A DNA stretch of 64,000 nt from Microbacterium sp. ET2 (GCF_030347395.1 NZ_CP128170.1:2232001-2296000); one strand, 5' to 3'. Positions 41,371-50,739 are shown, counted from the stretch's first letter. Program-made: numbers and translations. The notes: generated by a model not told the origin, from the letters alone.

Positions 41371-44099
41371 GTGGCCGCGTGACCCGCGCCGCGCTGCTGC
41401 GCCACCACCTCGGCTTCGCCTCGGGCGGCGGGTTCGTGGTCGCGCTGCTCGTGCTGGTTCTCACGATTCTCGCCACCGCCGCTCCGGTGGCACTGGGCCG
41501 ACTCGGCGATGCGACGGTGCAGTACCGGCTCGCGGGGCTCAGTGCGGTCGAGCGCGACGTCGTGGCCGACGAGAACGGCATCCCCCCGGTCGCGCCCGAC
41601 GTGCTGTTCTCCAACCCGACCGTCGTCGCCGACGTCTGGGGAGGCTTCACGACCGAGGTCGAAAGGATCCGCACCGAGGCGGCGGCGCCGCTCCCCGACA
41701 TCCTGCAGCCGGCGCGCACGATCGCCGTCGGCTCCGCTGCCGCCCTCGCCGACGAGCCGGGGACCGCGGAGATCGCCGTCGCCGCGGATCCCCGCTACGA
41801 GGACGAGATCGAGATCGTCGACGGCCGGCTCCCCGACCCCGCTGTCTTCGTCGAGCCCGGCGCCGAGGGCGCGGACGGTCAGGCCCGCGGGAGGATCGAG
41901 ATCGTCCTCTCGGCCGACACCGCCGATGAGCTCGAGTGGGAACGGGACACCACGCGTCAGATCATCGGCTTCGACGGCGTCGTCGACGTGGTGCTCGTCG
42001 GTGTCTTCGCCCCCGTCGATGCGGCCGGTGCGTATTGGCAGCACGTGCCGTCGGTGCTCGAGCCGAACATCTTCGACGACGGCAATCGGCCGCGCGTCGT
42101 CACCGGCACCGGGTTCGCCCACCCCGCATCCCTCCGCGCGACCTTCCCGACGCAGGGCGCGAGCGTCACGACGACCGTCTGGTACCCCTTCGACGAGACC
42201 GCGGTCGACGCGCGGGACGCGGAGGCGGTCGCGGCGGGCCTTCGCCTCCTCACCGCGGTGGGACACACGGTCGCCGAGACCTCTACGGGCACCGGCGGCA
42301 TCCTCAGCCTCCGATTCACCGCCGACGCCATCGGCGCCATCGACGCCGCGCAAGCCCAGGAGCGGGCGACCGCGGGCGTGGTCGCCATGATCGCCTCCGG
42401 TCCGATCGGCGTGGCCACCGCGGTGCTGATCCTCGGCTGTCGTCTCGTGTTCGACCGGCGCCGACCCGCCCTTCGGCTTCTCGCCGCGCGCGGGGCGGAC
42501 ACCCGACAGCTCCGGGCTCTCCTCGCGCTGGACGGGGTCGCGTGCGGCATCCTCCCCGCCCTTCTCGGGGTCGGAATCGGCGTGGCCGTCACGCAGTTGG
42601 CTCTGGGAACCGTTCCCGACCTCGCAGGTGTCGGCCTTGCGGTCGCCGTCGGTGTCGTTCCCGCCGCGGTACTCGCCATCCTCGCACCGTCAGCCGCGGA
42701 CCGCCGGCCCCGTGCCGACCTCGGCGGACGCGGCTCGCGGCTGCGCGTCGTCCTCGAGGGCGCTGTGCTCGTGCTGGCCGCCCTCGCACTCATCCTGCTG
42801 CTCCTGCGGGGCGCGGGTGACGGTGCCGATCTCCTCACCGCCGCGACCCCGCTCCTGCTTGCGCTCGTCGCGTGCGTGGTGACGCTGCGGCTGTATCCGG
42901 TCCCGCTGGCCGCACTCCTCCGGCGCTCTCGCGGAGCGCGCGACCTCGCCGGCTACCTCGGCGCCGTGCGGGCGCTGCGGGAGCCGGCGATCGGACTCAC
43001 CCCCGTGCTCGCGCTCGTGGTCGGGGTGTCGGTGGCGGTGTCCTCCGGCATCCTCCTCTCCACCGTCCAGGCGGGGATCGACCGATCGGCGGGCGCGCAG
43101 ATCGGCGCCGACGTCCGGGTGGCGGGCGGCATCATCACCGGTGACCAGCTCGCTCAGCTGGGTTCGCTGAACGGCGTGGCGGGGGCGACCGGGATCTCGG
43201 GAGCCGACCCCGTCACCCTCGACATCGACGGTGAGCGGGTCGGCACCTCGGCCTTCGTCGTCGACGCCGACGACCTCCGCGCGGTGCAGGGGGAGGGCCC
43301 GGGGATGCTGCCGCCCGGCGTCTCGCTGGCACCGGCGTCAGGGCCGCTCCCGATCGTCGTCTCCACAGCGCTCGCCGACGAGATCGATGGCCGCGGCGGC
43401 CTGCGGGTCGGCTCGGTTCCCGCCGAGGTGGTGGGGGTGCTCGACGGTCCCGCGCCGATCGGTGCCCGTGCCGCGTGGCTCGCGCTGGACTCCTCCGCCG
43501 CCGAGGAGACGCTCGGGCGGGATCCGAGCGATCGCACCGCCGTCATCCGGCTGGAAGAGGGCGCCGACCCCGTCGCGGTGGTCGACGCCGTGCGGCAGGT
43601 GGTGAGTCCCACGCTCCGCATCGACACCGCCCGCGAGATCACCGATCAGATCGAGGAGAGCCCCGCCGTCGCGGGACTGCGCGCCGCGCTCTTCGCCGCG
43701 ACGGCGCTCGCCGCCCTTCTCGGGGCCCTCGCCGTGGTGATGACGCTCACCCTCGCCGCCGCGCCGCGGGCGAGGCTGCTCGCGCTCCTGCGCACCCTCG
43801 GCGCCCCCGCCCGCATCGGGCGCGCCCTGGCGGCGTGGGAGGTCGCGCCGGCCGGGCTGGCCGCCCTCGTCGCCGGCACCCTCTTCGGGGCTCTGGTGCC
43901 CCTCGTCGTCCTGGCCGGGGTCGACCTCAGATCGTTCACCGGCTCGACGGCCCAGCCCGCGTATTCCGTCGACCCCGTCATCCTCGGGGTGACCCTCGGT
44001 GCCTTCGTCGCGCTGGTCACGGTCGCCACGCTCATCGCCCTCGCGGTCTCGCGCCGCGCCCGCACCTCGCGCCTCCTGCGTACGGTCGAGGAAGGATAG
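41367..44099 (+). CDS. FtsX-like ABC transporter permease (second of two)
   Basis: The 910-residue protein has a helix near residues 22-45, a large extracytoplasmic domain, a first FtsX block (about 330-480), a second extracytoplasmic part and a C-terminal FtsX block (about 770-905). It partners with the preceding permease; together they resemble the two-permease MacB-like systems that export lipids, lipoproteins or antimicrobials. No substrate clue is in the sequence. It is coupled by ATGA to the first permease and lies five bases before the ATPase gene. Confidence 0.87.
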   Translation: MSGRVTRAALLRHHLGFASGGGFVVALLVLVLTILATAAPVALGRLGDATVQYRLAGLSAVERDVVADENGIPPVAPDVLFSNPTVVADVWGGFTTEVERIRTEAAAPLPDILQPARTIAVGSAAALADEPGTAEIAVAADPRYEDEIEIVDGRLPDPAVFVEPGAEGADGQARGRIEIVLSADTADELEWERDTTRQIIGFDGVVDVVLVGVFAPVDAAGAYWQHVPSVLEPNIFDDGNRPRVVTGTGFAHPASLRATFPTQGASVTTTVWYPFDETAVDARDAEAVAAGLRLLTAVGHTVAETSTGTGGILSLRFTADAIGAIDAAQAQERATAGVVAMIASGPIGVATAVLILGCRLVFDRRRPALRLLAARGADTRQLRALLALDGVACGILPALLGVGIGVAVTQLALGTVPDLAGVGLAVAVGVVPAAVLAILAPSAADRRPRADLGGRGSRLRVVLEGAVLVLAALALILLLLRGAGDGADLLTAATPLLLALVACVVTLRLYPVPLAALLRRSRGARDLAGYLGAVRALREPAIGLTPVLALVVGVSVAVSSGILLSTVQAGIDRSAGAQIGADVRVAGGIITGDQLAQLGSLNGVAGATGISGADPVTLDIDGERVGTSAFVVDADDLRAVQGEGPGMLPPGVSLAPASGPLPIVVSTALADEIDGRGGLRVGSVPAEVVGVLDGPAPIGARAAWLALDSSAAEETLGRDPSDRTAVIRLEEGADPVAVVDAVRQVVSPTLRIDTAREITDQIEESPAVAGLRAALFAATALAALLGALAVVMTLTLAAAPRARLLALLRTLGAPARIGRALAAWEVAPAGLAALVAGTLFGALVPLVVLAGVDLRSFTGSTAQPAYSVDPVILGVTLGAFVALVTVATLIALAVSRRARTSRLLRTVEEG

Positions 44100-44103
44100 G
44101 ACC

Positions 44104-45066
44104 ATGGACCCCACCACCCGCTCACGCCCCGCGGCGGCGCCCGACGCCGACATCTGGTGCGCTGACCTCGTGCGCATCTTCCAGGTGCCCACCGCTTCGG
44201 GTCCCGGCATCGAGGTGCAGGCCCTCCAGGGACTGAACCTGCGGGTCGAGGCCGGAGAACTCGTCGCCGTCGTGGGTGCGTCGGGGTCGGGCAAGTCGAC
44301 GCTCCTGTCGATCCTCTCCAGCCTCGACCGGCCCACCGCCGGCGTGGCGGTCGTCGCCGGCCACGACCTCCTGACGATGAAGGAGAAGGAGCGGGTCGGC
44401 TTCCGCCGTCGCAGCGTCGGATTCGTGTGGCAGCAGACCTCGCGCAACCTCTTCCCCTACCTCACAGCCGCCGAGAACATCGCGGCGAGCCTCGCCGTGA
44501 CCGGGACGCCTCGCGGCGCGGCCGCCCGCAAGGCACGGGTGCAGGAGCTCCTCGATCTCGTCGAGGTGGGGCACTGCGCCGCTCGTCGACCGGCGGAGAT
44601 GTCGGGTGGTGAGCAGCAGCGGGTTGCGATCGCCGTCGGCATCGCCAACGATCCGCGGGTGCTCCTCGCCGACGAGCCGACCGGTGAACTCGACGACGCC
44701 ACGAGCGCCCACGTCCTCGAGGCCATGCGCACGGTCAATCGGGAGCGCGGCATCACCACGCTCATCGTCACGCACGACCCCGGCGTGTCCGACCATGTCG
44801 CGCGCACCGTGCAGATCCGCGACGGGCGTACCTCCACCGAGGTTCTGCGCTCCACCCGCGTCGACGAGCACGGGGCCGAGGAGCACATCGCCGAGGAGTA
44901 CGCGGTGCTCGACCGGGTGGGACGACTCCAGCTTCCCGATGAGTTCGTCTCGGCGCTCGACCTGCGCGATCGGGTGCGCCTGGCCCTGGAACCCGACCAC
45001 GTCCAGGTGCGCCCAGGGGAGCGAGCGGATGCCGCGCCCCAGGCTCCCGCGGAGGATCGATCGTGA
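44104..45066 (+). CDS. ABC transporter ATP-binding protein (MacB/LolD-like), with C-terminal extension
   Basis: The 320-residue ATPase has Walker A GASGSGKSTLLSIL, signature MSGGEQQRVAIAVGIA and Walker B VLLADEPTGELDD, the LolD/MacB pattern. About 80 residues beyond the usual core include IAEEYAVLDRVGRLQLPDEF, perhaps a regulatory tail. It drives one of the FtsX permeases. The start ATG 44104 has an AAGGAT site; the longer open frame runs inside the permease gene. A second ATPase overlaps its end (GTGA). Confidence 0.92.
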   Translation: MDPTTRSRPAAAPDADIWCADLVRIFQVPTASGPGIEVQALQGLNLRVEAGELVAVVGASGSGKSTLLSILSSLDRPTAGVAVVAGHDLLTMKEKERVGFRRRSVGFVWQQTSRNLFPYLTAAENIAASLAVTGTPRGAAARKARVQELLDLVEVGHCAARRPAEMSGGEQQRVAIAVGIANDPRVLLADEPTGELDDATSAHVLEAMRTVNRERGITTLIVTHDPGVSDHVARTVQIRDGRTSTEVLRSTRVDEHGAEEHIAEEYAVLDRVGRLQLPDEFVSALDLRDRVRLALEPDHVQVRPGERADAAPQAPAEDRS

Positions 45067-45782
45067 GCGGCGGCGGGCCCGCGGCCCTTCGCGGCGAGGG
45101 GCTCACCCGCACCTTCCACAGCGCCGCCGGTGACGTCCACTCCTGCGTCGACATCGATCTCGAGGCGCATCCAGGAGAGCTCGTCGTCGTCACCGGACCC
45201 TCGGGCGCGGGGAAGACGACCCTTCTGAACATCCTCGGCACACTGGACCGACCCGATGCGGGCCGCGTCTGGGTGGGCGAGACCGAGGTGACCGGCCTCG
45301 ACGAGGACGCCCTGGCCGAGGTCCGCCGCCGTGATCTCGGGTTCGTCTTCCAATCCTTCGGCCTGATCCCCGTGCTCTCGGCCGCCGAGAACGTCGAGCT
45401 GCCATTGCGGATCGCGCGCACTGATCCCGCCGAGCGCGACGCGCGGGTCACCGAAGCCCTGCGACAGGTGGGGCTCGCCGACCACGCCGCGCAGCGGCCC
45501 GGCGAGCTGTCGGGCGGGCAGCAGCAGCGGGTCGGGATCGCGCGCGCGATCGTCGCCGAGCCGCGCGTGCTCATCGCCGACGAGCCGACGGCGCAGCTGG
45601 ACTCCCGCACCGCAGCCGCCGTGATGGACCTCATCGTCGATCTCGTCCACACCCGGGGCATCGCCGCGGTGGTCGCGACCCACGATCCGATCCTCCGCGC
45701 ACGCGCCGATCGGGTCGCCGAACTGCACGACGGCCGACTGGCGGCCGCCGAGGGGAGGCTGCGCCGTGACCGACGCCGCTAG
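45063..45782 (+). CDS. ABC transporter ATP-binding protein (MacB/LolD-like)
   Basis: The 239-residue ATPase has Walker A GPSGAGKTTLLNIL, signature LSGGQQQRVGIARAIV and Walker B VLIADEPTAQLDS. Length is normal for LolD-type proteins. Two different ATPases with two permeases suggest a heteromeric transporter. The gene overlaps the previous one by four bases and the hemY-like gene by 17, so all five are probably one transcript. Confidence 0.92.
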   Translation: MSGGGPAALRGEGLTRTFHSAAGDVHSCVDIDLEAHPGELVVVTGPSGAGKTTLLNILGTLDRPDAGRVWVGETEVTGLDEDALAEVRRRDLGFVFQSFGLIPVLSAAENVELPLRIARTDPAERDARVTEALRQVGLADHAAQRPGELSGGQQQRVGIARAIVAEPRVLIADEPTAQLDSRTAAAVMDLIVDLVHTRGIAAVVATHDPILRARADRVAELHDGRLAAAEGRLRRDRRR

Positions 45783-47226
45783 CGCCGCATCCGTCCCCTC
45801 GCATCCCGCCGAGAAGGCCGTGATCGTCGTCGGAGGCGGTGTCGCGGGCCTGGTCGCCGCCCTGGAGTGCGCGAAGGTCGGGATGAGCGTCACCGTTCTC
45901 GAACGCGACACCCGGGTCGGCGGCGTCATCCGCCGCGAGGACGTGGGCGGGGTCTCGGTGGACCTCGCCGCCGACGGTTTCTCCACCCGCGGCGGGGTGG
46001 TCTCGGCCGTCCTCGACGAGGTGGGGCTCGGCGGCGCGGTGATCCGTCCCGACCACGGCGGGCGCTGGATCGCGGGCGCGAACGGCGTCGCCGTTCTCCC
46101 GGCGGAGACCGTCTTCGGCATCCCTGCGAACGCGTGGGCTGACGACGTCCGACGCCACATCGGGTGGTCGGGCGCGTGGCGCGCCTACCTCGATCGCCTC
46201 CGTCCGCCCCTGACGATCGGTCAGGAGCAGAGCCTGGGTCGCCTCGTGCGAACCCGGATGGGAGACCGGGTCCGTGACCGGCTCGTCGCCCCGCTCAGTG
46301 TCGGCGGTTACGCCGTCGATCCTGACGACGTCCTCGTCGACGAGGTGGCGCCGGGCCTGAACGCCGCCCTCACCCGCACGGGATCGCTCGCCGGCGCGGT
46401 GGCCGCCGTCCGCGCCGAGCGCGACGGCGGAGAAGACGGCCTCGCCGGGCTCTCGGGCGGGATGTCGCGGATCGTCGACGGACTCGTCGCGCGCCTGTCC
46501 GACTTCGGCGTCGAGATCCGCACCGGGGCGCCGGTCACCGGGATCGGGCGCGCCGGCGCCGGCGACGGTCGGCCATGGCGGGTCCAGACAGCCGCCGACG
46601 CCGTCGCTGCCGATGCCGTCATCGTCGCCGTGGATGAGGGGGCCGCACGGGCGCTCCTCGCCGACGCGGCACCGCAGCTGGCCTCTCTCGCCGTCGATGT
46701 CGCACCCACCGTGCCGCTGGAGTCCATCACCCTCGTCCTCGACGCCCCCGGCGGCGCGGCCGACCGTCCCGGGCCGGTCGTGCACGCGGTGCCGGGAGCC
46801 CGAAGGGCGTCGACGCTTCTTCATCAGACCGGCCGTTGGGAGGAGGTGCGCACGGAAGCCGGGGACAACGGCCTCGTCGCCCGGGTGACCTTCGGCCGCC
46901 CGGGCGTGCTCCCCGCCACGGCTGCGCTCGATGACGCCGCGGCGACGACGATGGCGCTCGCCGAGGCATCCGCTCTGCTGGCCCTTCCGCTCGACGGCGT
47001 CCGCCTGCGGGGCACGCACCGATATCGCTACGACCAGCCACCGCCGGCCACGGCCCGGGGGCGCGCCGAACGCGCCACCCGCGCCCGTGCCGCACTGGCC
47101 GCGCCGGGCATCGCGCTCGTCGGGGCCTGGCTGGCGGGAACGGGCCTTGCGCAGGTCGTGGAGGATGCGGTGGCTCAGGCCGACGCTCTTCGACGTGGCG
47201 TGCTCTTCGGCGGTGTCGCCGGTTGA
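45766..47226 (+). CDS. hemY: HemY-type coproporphyrinogen/protoporphyrinogen oxidase
   Basis: The 486-residue flavoprotein has a dinucleotide-binding start (VIVVGGGVAGLVAALECAKVG). It also has the HemY-typical GGYAVDPDDVLVDEVAPGL and a C-terminal GAWLAGTGLAQVVEDA near the FAD tail. In actinobacteria such enzymes oxidise coproporphyrinogen III to coproporphyrin III (CgoX) in the heme pathway. Its start lies within the end of an ABC ATPase gene, an unusual partner; hemD follows 1.3 kb later after three small genes. A close relative with another amine-oxidase role cannot be fully excluded. Confidence 0.82.
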   Translation: MTDAASAASVPSHPAEKAVIVVGGGVAGLVAALECAKVGMSVTVLERDTRVGGVIRREDVGGVSVDLAADGFSTRGGVVSAVLDEVGLGGAVIRPDHGGRWIAGANGVAVLPAETVFGIPANAWADDVRRHIGWSGAWRAYLDRLRPPLTIGQEQSLGRLVRTRMGDRVRDRLVAPLSVGGYAVDPDDVLVDEVAPGLNAALTRTGSLAGAVAAVRAERDGGEDGLAGLSGGMSRIVDGLVARLSDFGVEIRTGAPVTGIGRAGAGDGRPWRVQTAADAVAADAVIVAVDEGAARALLADAAPQLASLAVDVAPTVPLESITLVLDAPGGAADRPGPVVHAVPGARRASTLLHQTGRWEEVRTEAGDNGLVARVTFGRPGVLPATAALDDAAATTMALAEASALLALPLDGVRLRGTHRYRYDQPPPATARGRAERATRARAALAAPGIALVGAWLAGTGLAQVVEDAVAQADALRRGVLFGGVAG

Positions 47227-47325
47227 TTGTGCCCCGCGCGACTGCGTGCGTCAAGAGCGGATGCCGTCAAAGGAATACGCCGCTACTGTGTAAGGGATTT
47301 CACCCGACGAACGTGAGGAGACGTC

Positions 47326-47706
47326 ATGCGAGGCAAGATCGGGCTGGTCATCGGACTGGCCGCCGGCTACGTTCTGGGATCCCGAGCGGGACGCGAACGC
47401 TACGAGCAGATCAAGACGCAGGCCGAGAAGCTGTGGAACCAGCCCCCGGTGCAGAAGCAGGTCGCGAAGGTGACGGAGTTCGCCAAGTCCAGCGCCGCCT
47501 CCATCCCGGGCACCCTGTGGGATGGCGCGGTCAAGGTCACCAAGGCGGCCACGTCGAAGGACACCAGCGGCGACCAGAAGGCCGCCGAGGTCAAGCGTGC
47601 CGCGAAGTCGTCGGCGGAAGCCGTGAAGGATGCCGCAGCCGACGCCGCCTCCGACGCGTCATCGGCTTCAGCGAAGACGTCATCCGCGTCCACCTCCGGA
47701 GCCTGA
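47326..47706 (+). CDS. YtxH-like small membrane protein
   Basis: This 126-residue protein has a short N-terminal helix GLVIGLAAGYVLGSRAGRERY with the YtxH-like glycine zipper. A long Lys/Ala-rich, probably coiled-coil tail (about 40-126) follows. Relatives are stress-related envelope proteins of unknown mechanism. A GAGGAGA ribosome site precedes the ATG. It is the first of three small envelope genes. Confidence 0.75.
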   Translation: MRGKIGLVIGLAAGYVLGSRAGRERYEQIKTQAEKLWNQPPVQKQVAKVTEFAKSSAASIPGTLWDGAVKVTKAATSKDTSGDQKAAEVKRAAKSSAEAVKDAAADAASDASSASAKTSSASTSGA

Positions 47707-47707
47707 T

Positions 47708-48109
47708 ATGACGACCCCGCGCGGGTTCCGCGACCGGGCTGACGACAGTCTGCTGACGCTTGTCGGCGACATCCCCGAGCTGGTCAAGAACCTCATCGTC
47801 GCCGAGATCGACTCGGCGAAGAAGTGGCTGGCGAAGACCGCGAAGGATGCCGGCATCGGGGCGGGGTGGTTCGTCGCGGCCCTCTTCGTGCTCTTCTGGT
47901 CGGTGCCGGTCCTCGGGACCTTCGTCATCGCGGGCCTGTCGTCGTGGTGGCCGGTGTGGCTGTCGGCCATCGTCGTCTTCGCGGTGATGATCCTGATCGC
48001 TGTGGTTCTGGCGTTGCTGGGCTATCTCCGTTTCCGGCGCCTGTCCAACCGCGAGACTCCGGTCCAGTCGATCGCCCTCGACGTGAAGGAGGTGCGCGAT
48101 GAGCTCTGA
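47708..48109 (+). CDS. Phage holin-like (Holin-X / DUF1469-type) membrane protein
   Basis: The 133-residue protein has an amphipathic N-terminal region (DIPELVKNLIVAEIDSAKKW). Two transmembrane helices follow (about 57-80 and 87-110), then a short basic tail. This is the pattern of actinobacterial Holin-X family proteins, which are host membrane proteins and not true phage holins. It starts one base after the preceding gene and overlaps the next by 11 bases. Confidence 0.8.
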   Translation: MTTPRGFRDRADDSLLTLVGDIPELVKNLIVAEIDSAKKWLAKTAKDAGIGAGWFVAALFVLFWSVPVLGTFVIAGLSSWWPVWLSAIVVFAVMILIAVVLALLGYLRFRRLSNRETPVQSIALDVKEVRDEL

Positions 48110-48401
48110 GGTCTCGCCGCGCAAGAGCGCTGTGGCGCCGGTTCCCGTCCCCCGGACCGCCGTGCCGATCGGCATCGCCGACCCGGTGGAGCAGGCGCGA
48201 GCCGAGTTGAAGGCTGCGCTGGCCGCCATCGAGGTCAAGGCCAACGTGCCGCGTCGGGTCTCGGAGGCGACCGACCGGGAAGTCGAGCGCGCGCGCGACT
48301 TCGCGCGGCGCAACCCCGGTGCGGCGACAGCTGCGGTGGTCGCTGCCGCCGCGGCGGTGGGTGGGCTCGTCTGGCTGTTCGTGCGCTCGTACACCCGGTG
48401 A
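48099..48401 (+). CDS. DUF3618-like small membrane-anchored protein
   Basis: The 100-residue protein has the DUF3618-type pattern: a helix with PVEQARAELKAALAAIEVK, a basic middle, and one C-terminal helix (AAVVAAAAAVGGLVWLFVRS). The three genes (YtxH-like, holin-like, DUF3618-like) commonly occur together in actinobacteria and are thought to act at the membrane; their function is unknown. It overlaps the holin-like gene by 11 bases. Confidence 0.75.
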   Translation: MSSEVSPRKSAVAPVPVPRTAVPIGIADPVEQARAELKAALAAIEVKANVPRRVSEATDREVERARDFARRNPGAATAAVVAAAAAVGGLVWLFVRSYTR

Positions 48402-48442
48402 TCTGAAATATCGGTCGCGAGGCGGTCTCGCGCGCCCGGGGG

Positions 48443-48563
48443 TATGCTCGGGGAGCAGGCAGTGCAATGGAGCGGATGCTGCCGATCGCGCGTATGCACC
48501 TGCGCGCGTCGGTTGCTCGAAGTGCGGGCGGCCGAACACGCCCCACGAGAGTCGACTGAATGA
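48443..48563 (+). promoter_or_regulatory. hemD leader with a Cys-containing upstream ORF
   Basis: TATGCT (48443-48448) could be the -10 box. A small ORF from ATG 48444 or GTG 48462 contains SGCCRSRVCTC and ends in a TGA overlapping the hemD ATG (ATGA, 48560-48563). The same stretch can fold into a hairpin (CCGATCGCGCG with CGCGCGTCGG). hemD has no evident ribosome site of its own, so coupling is plausible. Confidence 0.35.
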
Positions 48564-49402
48564 ACCACGCAGCTCAGGACCCGTCCGTCAAGCCCCTCGG
48601 GGGTTGGCGCGTCCTCGTGCCCCGCGGTGGCCCGTGGGGTGATGGGGTGGCGGCGTCGCTTCGCCGTCAGGGCGCGACGCCGGTCATCGCGCCGCTGATC
48701 AACTTCGCCCCCACGCGCGATCACGAGACGCTCGAGAAGGCTCTGGCCGACCTCGCCGCGGGTGCCTTCCGCTGGCTGACGGTGACGAGCGCGACCACGG
48801 TCGATGTGCTCTACGCCTATCGCGCCACGATCCCCGCCTCCACCAAAGTCGCCGCCGTGGGCGAGACCACATCGGCTGCGCTCCAGGCCGTCGGCTACAA
48901 GGTCGACCTCGTGCCCGAGCGCGACAACTCCGCCGCGGGAATGGCCGAGCAGCTGATCGGGCTCGAGCCCGAGCCGGTCGACATCCTCACGCTGCGGAGC
49001 GAGATCGCCAAGCCTGTGCTGACGCGCAGCCTCAGTGACGCGGGTCATCGGGTGCGCAGCGTCGTGGCCTATCGCACCGTGGGGGTGCCTGTCGCCGACC
49101 GAGTGGCGCGCGATGTCGCGAGCGGTCGCATCAACGCGATCCTCGTCACCAGCGGATCGGTGGCCGAGCAGGTGCACGCTCAGTTTCCCCGCATTCCCGA
49201 GACGACCGTCATCGCCGCGATCGGACCCCGTACCGCGCGCGACGCACGGCGTGCCGGCCTCGCGGTCGATGTCGTCGCCGACACGCAGACGGTCGATGCG
49301 CTCATCGCCGCCGTGGCGACGTTCTCGCTGCCGCACGCGGCCGATGAGTTCGCCCCTCAGACGGGTGTGATCCGGCTGCCGGGCGTCGGTCGCGAAGACT
49401 GA
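48560..49402 (+). CDS. hemD: Uroporphyrinogen-III synthase
   Basis: The 280-residue protein has the two-lobed HemD fold. Segments include GWRVLVPRGGPWGDGVAASL at the start of lobe 1, a middle TVTSATTVDVLYAY, VAAVGETTSAALQAVGYKV, and in lobe 2 ILVTSGSVAEQVHAQFP with IAAIGPRTARDARRAG. HemD closes and inverts ring D of hydroxymethylbilane to give uroporphyrinogen III in the heme/siroheme pathway. The other heme genes are not here except hemY. Translation probably depends on the upstream ORF. The TauE gene follows after three bases. Confidence 0.88.
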   Translation: MNHAAQDPSVKPLGGWRVLVPRGGPWGDGVAASLRRQGATPVIAPLINFAPTRDHETLEKALADLAAGAFRWLTVTSATTVDVLYAYRATIPASTKVAAVGETTSAALQAVGYKVDLVPERDNSAAGMAEQLIGLEPEPVDILTLRSEIAKPVLTRSLSDAGHRVRSVVAYRTVGVPVADRVARDVASGRINAILVTSGSVAEQVHAQFPRIPETTVIAAIGPRTARDARRAGLAVDVVADTQTVDALIAAVATFSLPHAADEFAPQTGVIRLPGVGRED

Positions 49403-49405
49403 GGG

Positions 49406-50146
49406 GTGCCCGAACTCAGCCCATTCGCCTGGGTTCTCCTCGCTGTCGCGGCGGTCGTCATCGGACTGTCCAAGACCGCGGTCCCGGGGGCGGGCACGCT
49501 GGCGGTGGCGTCGTTCGCCGCCGTCCTTCCCGCGCGCGAGTCGACCGGCACCATCCTGCTGCTGCTGATCCTCGCCGACATGTTCGCCATCACGATGTAT
49601 GCGCGGCACGTCAACTGGCGGGCGCTCCTCCGGCTGGCCCCGGCGATCATCGCCGGCCTTCTCGTCGGCGTGCTCTTCCTCGCCGTCGCCGATGACGCGT
49701 GGGTGAAACGGACCATCGGGGTGCTTCTTCTCGGGGTGATCGCGGTCACCCTGTGGCGTCGCCGGATGGCGTCGACCCTCGTCGAAGGACCGCCTCGGCG
49801 CGGCGCGGCCGCGGTGTACGGCACGCTGGGCGGTTTCACGACGATGGTCGCCAATGCGGCGGGACCGGTGATGTCGATGTACTTCCTGGCCGCACGGTTC
49901 CCGGTGAAGGAGTTCCTCGGCACCGCGGCATGGCTCTTCGCGATCGTCAACATCAGCAAGGTCCCCTTCTCCGTCGGCCTCGGCCTCATCACGGTGCCGG
50001 GTCTCGTGCTCGACGCGATCCTCGCTCCGCTCGTGGTGGCCGGTGCCCTCGGCGGTCGCTGGATCGCCGACCGAATCGACCAGCGGCTGTTCGAGCGTCT
50101 CGTGATCATCCTGACGGTCGTCGGCGCGGTCTATCTGCTGATCTGA
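49406..50146 (+). CDS. TauE/SafE-family sulfite/anion exporter-like permease
   Basis: The 246-residue protein has seven to eight transmembrane helices with the two TauE/SafE repeats, starting with VLLAVAAVVIGLSKTAVPGAG and continuing in GTLGGFTTMVANAAGPVMSM. Members move sulfite, sulfoacetate or other anions. It begins with GTG three bases after hemD and is probably co-transcribed. The substrate cannot be told. Confidence 0.87.
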   Translation: MPELSPFAWVLLAVAAVVIGLSKTAVPGAGTLAVASFAAVLPARESTGTILLLLILADMFAITMYARHVNWRALLRLAPAIIAGLLVGVLFLAVADDAWVKRTIGVLLLGVIAVTLWRRRMASTLVEGPPRRGAAAVYGTLGGFTTMVANAAGPVMSMYFLAARFPVKEFLGTAAWLFAIVNISKVPFSVGLGLITVPGLVLDAILAPLVVAGALGGRWIADRIDQRLFERLVIILTVVGAVYLLI

Positions 50147-50190
50147 CCCGCTTCTCCACGACCCGCTGCTTCACCGACGTCGGGCGGCGG

Positions 50191-50202
50191 TACTCTGCGG
50201 TC
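50191..50202 (+). promoter_or_regulatory. -10 box (TACTCT) for a leaderless GNAT transcript
   Basis: TACTCT (50191-50196) lies six bases before GTG 50203. Confidence 0.45.
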
Positions 50203-50739
50203 GTGATCACGTTGCGCACCGAGAGACTGGTCCTGGAGCCGCTCGGCGTCGACGACCGCGACGCCTTCGTCGCCTATCGCCGCGACCCCGACGTCGCACG
50301 CTGGCAGTCATGGACGCCTGACTACGGCGCGGCGGACGCCGACGCGCTGCTCGCCGGGCAGCCCGAGCAGTGGCCGCCACCGGCCGGGGAGTGGCTGCAG
50401 ATCGCGATGCGGGATGCCGCCTCCGGCGCCCTGCTCGGCGATGTCGCCGTCCACACCCTGGCCGATCAGCCCGACACCTACGAGGTCGGCGTCACGGTGG
50501 CGGCCGAGCATCAGCGGCACGGTATCGCCGGTGAGGCGCTGGGAGCGGTCGTCGCTTCGCTGTTCGACGATCACGGTGCGCACCGGGTGATCGCGACGTC
50601 CGATCAGCGCAACGCCGCCGTCGCGCGACTTCTCACCGGACTGGGATTCCGCCACGAGGGCCGCGCGGTGGAGGCCGACTGGTTCAAGGACGAGTGGACG
50701 ACCCTCGACACGTGGGCGATCCTGGCACGCGAACGGTGA
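50203..50739 (+). CDS. GNAT-family N-acetyltransferase (RimJ/RimL-like)
   Basis: The 178-residue enzyme has the RimJ/RimL-type GNAT fold: an N-terminal strand LRTERLVLEPLGVDDRDAFV, the acetyl-CoA loop EHQRHGIAGEALGAVV and the C-terminal RNAAVARLLTGLGFRHEG. It transfers acetyl from acetyl-CoA to an amine of unknown identity. I chose GTG 50203 because a -10 box lies at leaderless distance; the open frame upstream runs inside the TauE gene. Confidence 0.87.
   Translation: MITLRTERLVLEPLGVDDRDAFVAYRRDPDVARWQSWTPDYGAADADALLAGQPEQWPPPAGEWLQIAMRDAASGALLGDVAVHTLADQPDTYEVGVTVAAEHQRHGIAGEALGAVVASLFDDHGAHRVIATSDQRNAAVARLLTGLGFRHEGRAVEADWFKDEWTTLDTWAILARER

Noticed and set aside
47708..48109. Prophage remnant suggested by a holin-like gene
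   Set aside because: The protein belongs to the actinobacterial Holin-X type, which is a chromosomal membrane protein found with the YtxH-like and DUF3618-like genes; no other phage gene is near.
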